A stretch of 64,000 nt of DNA, from NCBI RefSeq assembly GCF_022539665.2, contig NC_081337.1, positions 1,774,679-1,838,678 on the forward strand, in the 5' to 3' direction. The position numbers were made by a program, and so were the translations under genes. This DNA is from Daphnia carinata (taxonomy: Eukaryota; Arthropoda; Branchiopoda; Diplostraca; Daphniidae). Positions 63,901 through 64,000 of the stretch are shown piece by piece (positions within the stretch are counted from its first letter, which is position 1; each line of letters begins with the position of its first letter). Under the pieces are notes generated by a model. That model was not told the DNA's origin and did no database searches. It saw nothing but the letters and a program-made list of their open reading frames with translations.

Positions 63901-64000
63901 ATGGTTACCAGTCCAATATCCTTAACTATTTAAATCAAATGTACTTGTAATTGTAGTGAACTTTGTTTGTAAAATTCTAATGATTTCATTAAGCACAGTG
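54969..64000 (+). repeat. SatB: ~34 copies of a 268 bp satellite, highly homogeneous
   Basis: The repeat start GCCAAATATCGAATATTC recurs at 54969, 55235, 55503, 55771, 56039, 56305 and so on, a 268 bp period with rare 2-6 bp indels. Monomers are almost identical; most differences are single bases or short deletions in T runs. One monomer (59782-59869) carries a compact divergent tract. No coding frame spans a monomer. It shares no obvious sequence with SatA and continues past the window edge. Confidence 0.98.
59782..59869 (+). repeat. Divergent tract inside one SatB monomer
   Basis: Over 88 bp this monomer differs from the consensus at about 13 positions (for example CGTAGCCAACTATAGAATG and GATAGAGGTGTTTCGCC). 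The rest of the same monomer and both neighbours are essentially consensus. This fits a relic older variant or a conversion tract. Confidence 0.9.

Overview
The window is eukaryotic nuclear DNA. It is AT-rich, has spliceosomal introns mostly 45-85 nt long with canonical GT/AG borders, two tRNA-Ala copies, a Ty3/gypsy retrotransposon, hAT transposons and about 37 kb of tandem satellite. The short introns and the transposon mix suggest an invertebrate, probably an arthropod and possibly a small-genome crustacean such as a water flea. That placement is inference; no sequence here fixes the species. There are no operons and no bacterial features.

Region 1 (1-10.7 kb) is a low-gene-density graveyard. 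It holds a tandem ~610 bp duplication carrying two tRNA-Ala(TGC) copies, a BEL/Pao integrase relic (5.37-5.59 kb), a 153 bp foldback element (7.75-7.90 kb), a hairpin built from repeated GGGCC(T)5 motifs (8.59-8.70 kb), and a broken, intron-retaining minus-strand gene resembling SURF6 (9.74-10.64 kb).

Region 2 (10.74-17.24 kb) is one plus-strand Ty3/gypsy element: 5' LTR, a long extra ORF upstream of gag, gag with two CCHC knuckles, protease, RT, RNase H and integrase. It is decayed (two in-frame stops and a frameshift). It ends abruptly inside the integrase core at a second copy of the repeated-motif hairpin seen at 8.6 kb, and no 3' LTR follows.

Region 3 (17.4-19.95 kb) holds a possible small three-exon membrane-protein gene, an assembly gap, two minus-strand candidate exons, a GC-richer run of six consecutive hairpins (19.01-19.23 kb) and a tRNA-like/SINE-head sequence.

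Region 4 (19.95-54.87 kb) is about 400 copies of a 70 bp satellite (SatA). It is interrupted by two ~3.4 kb hAT copies (27.0-30.45 and 34.4-37.8 kb) sitting at the same satellite junction. They were therefore probably duplicated with the satellite and not inserted independently. The first copy keeps an uninterrupted nine-exon transposase frame that ends on a stop codon supplied by the satellite. The array flips orientation at ~48.35 kb through a short inverted repeat.

Region 5 (54.97-64.0 kb), beyond a second 100-N gap, is a very homogeneous 268 bp satellite (SatB, about 34 copies) that runs off the window. Two abutting satellites, higher-order repeats, an inversion and absence of host genes are what pericentromeric or centromeric heterochromatin looks like, but nothing here tests centromere function.
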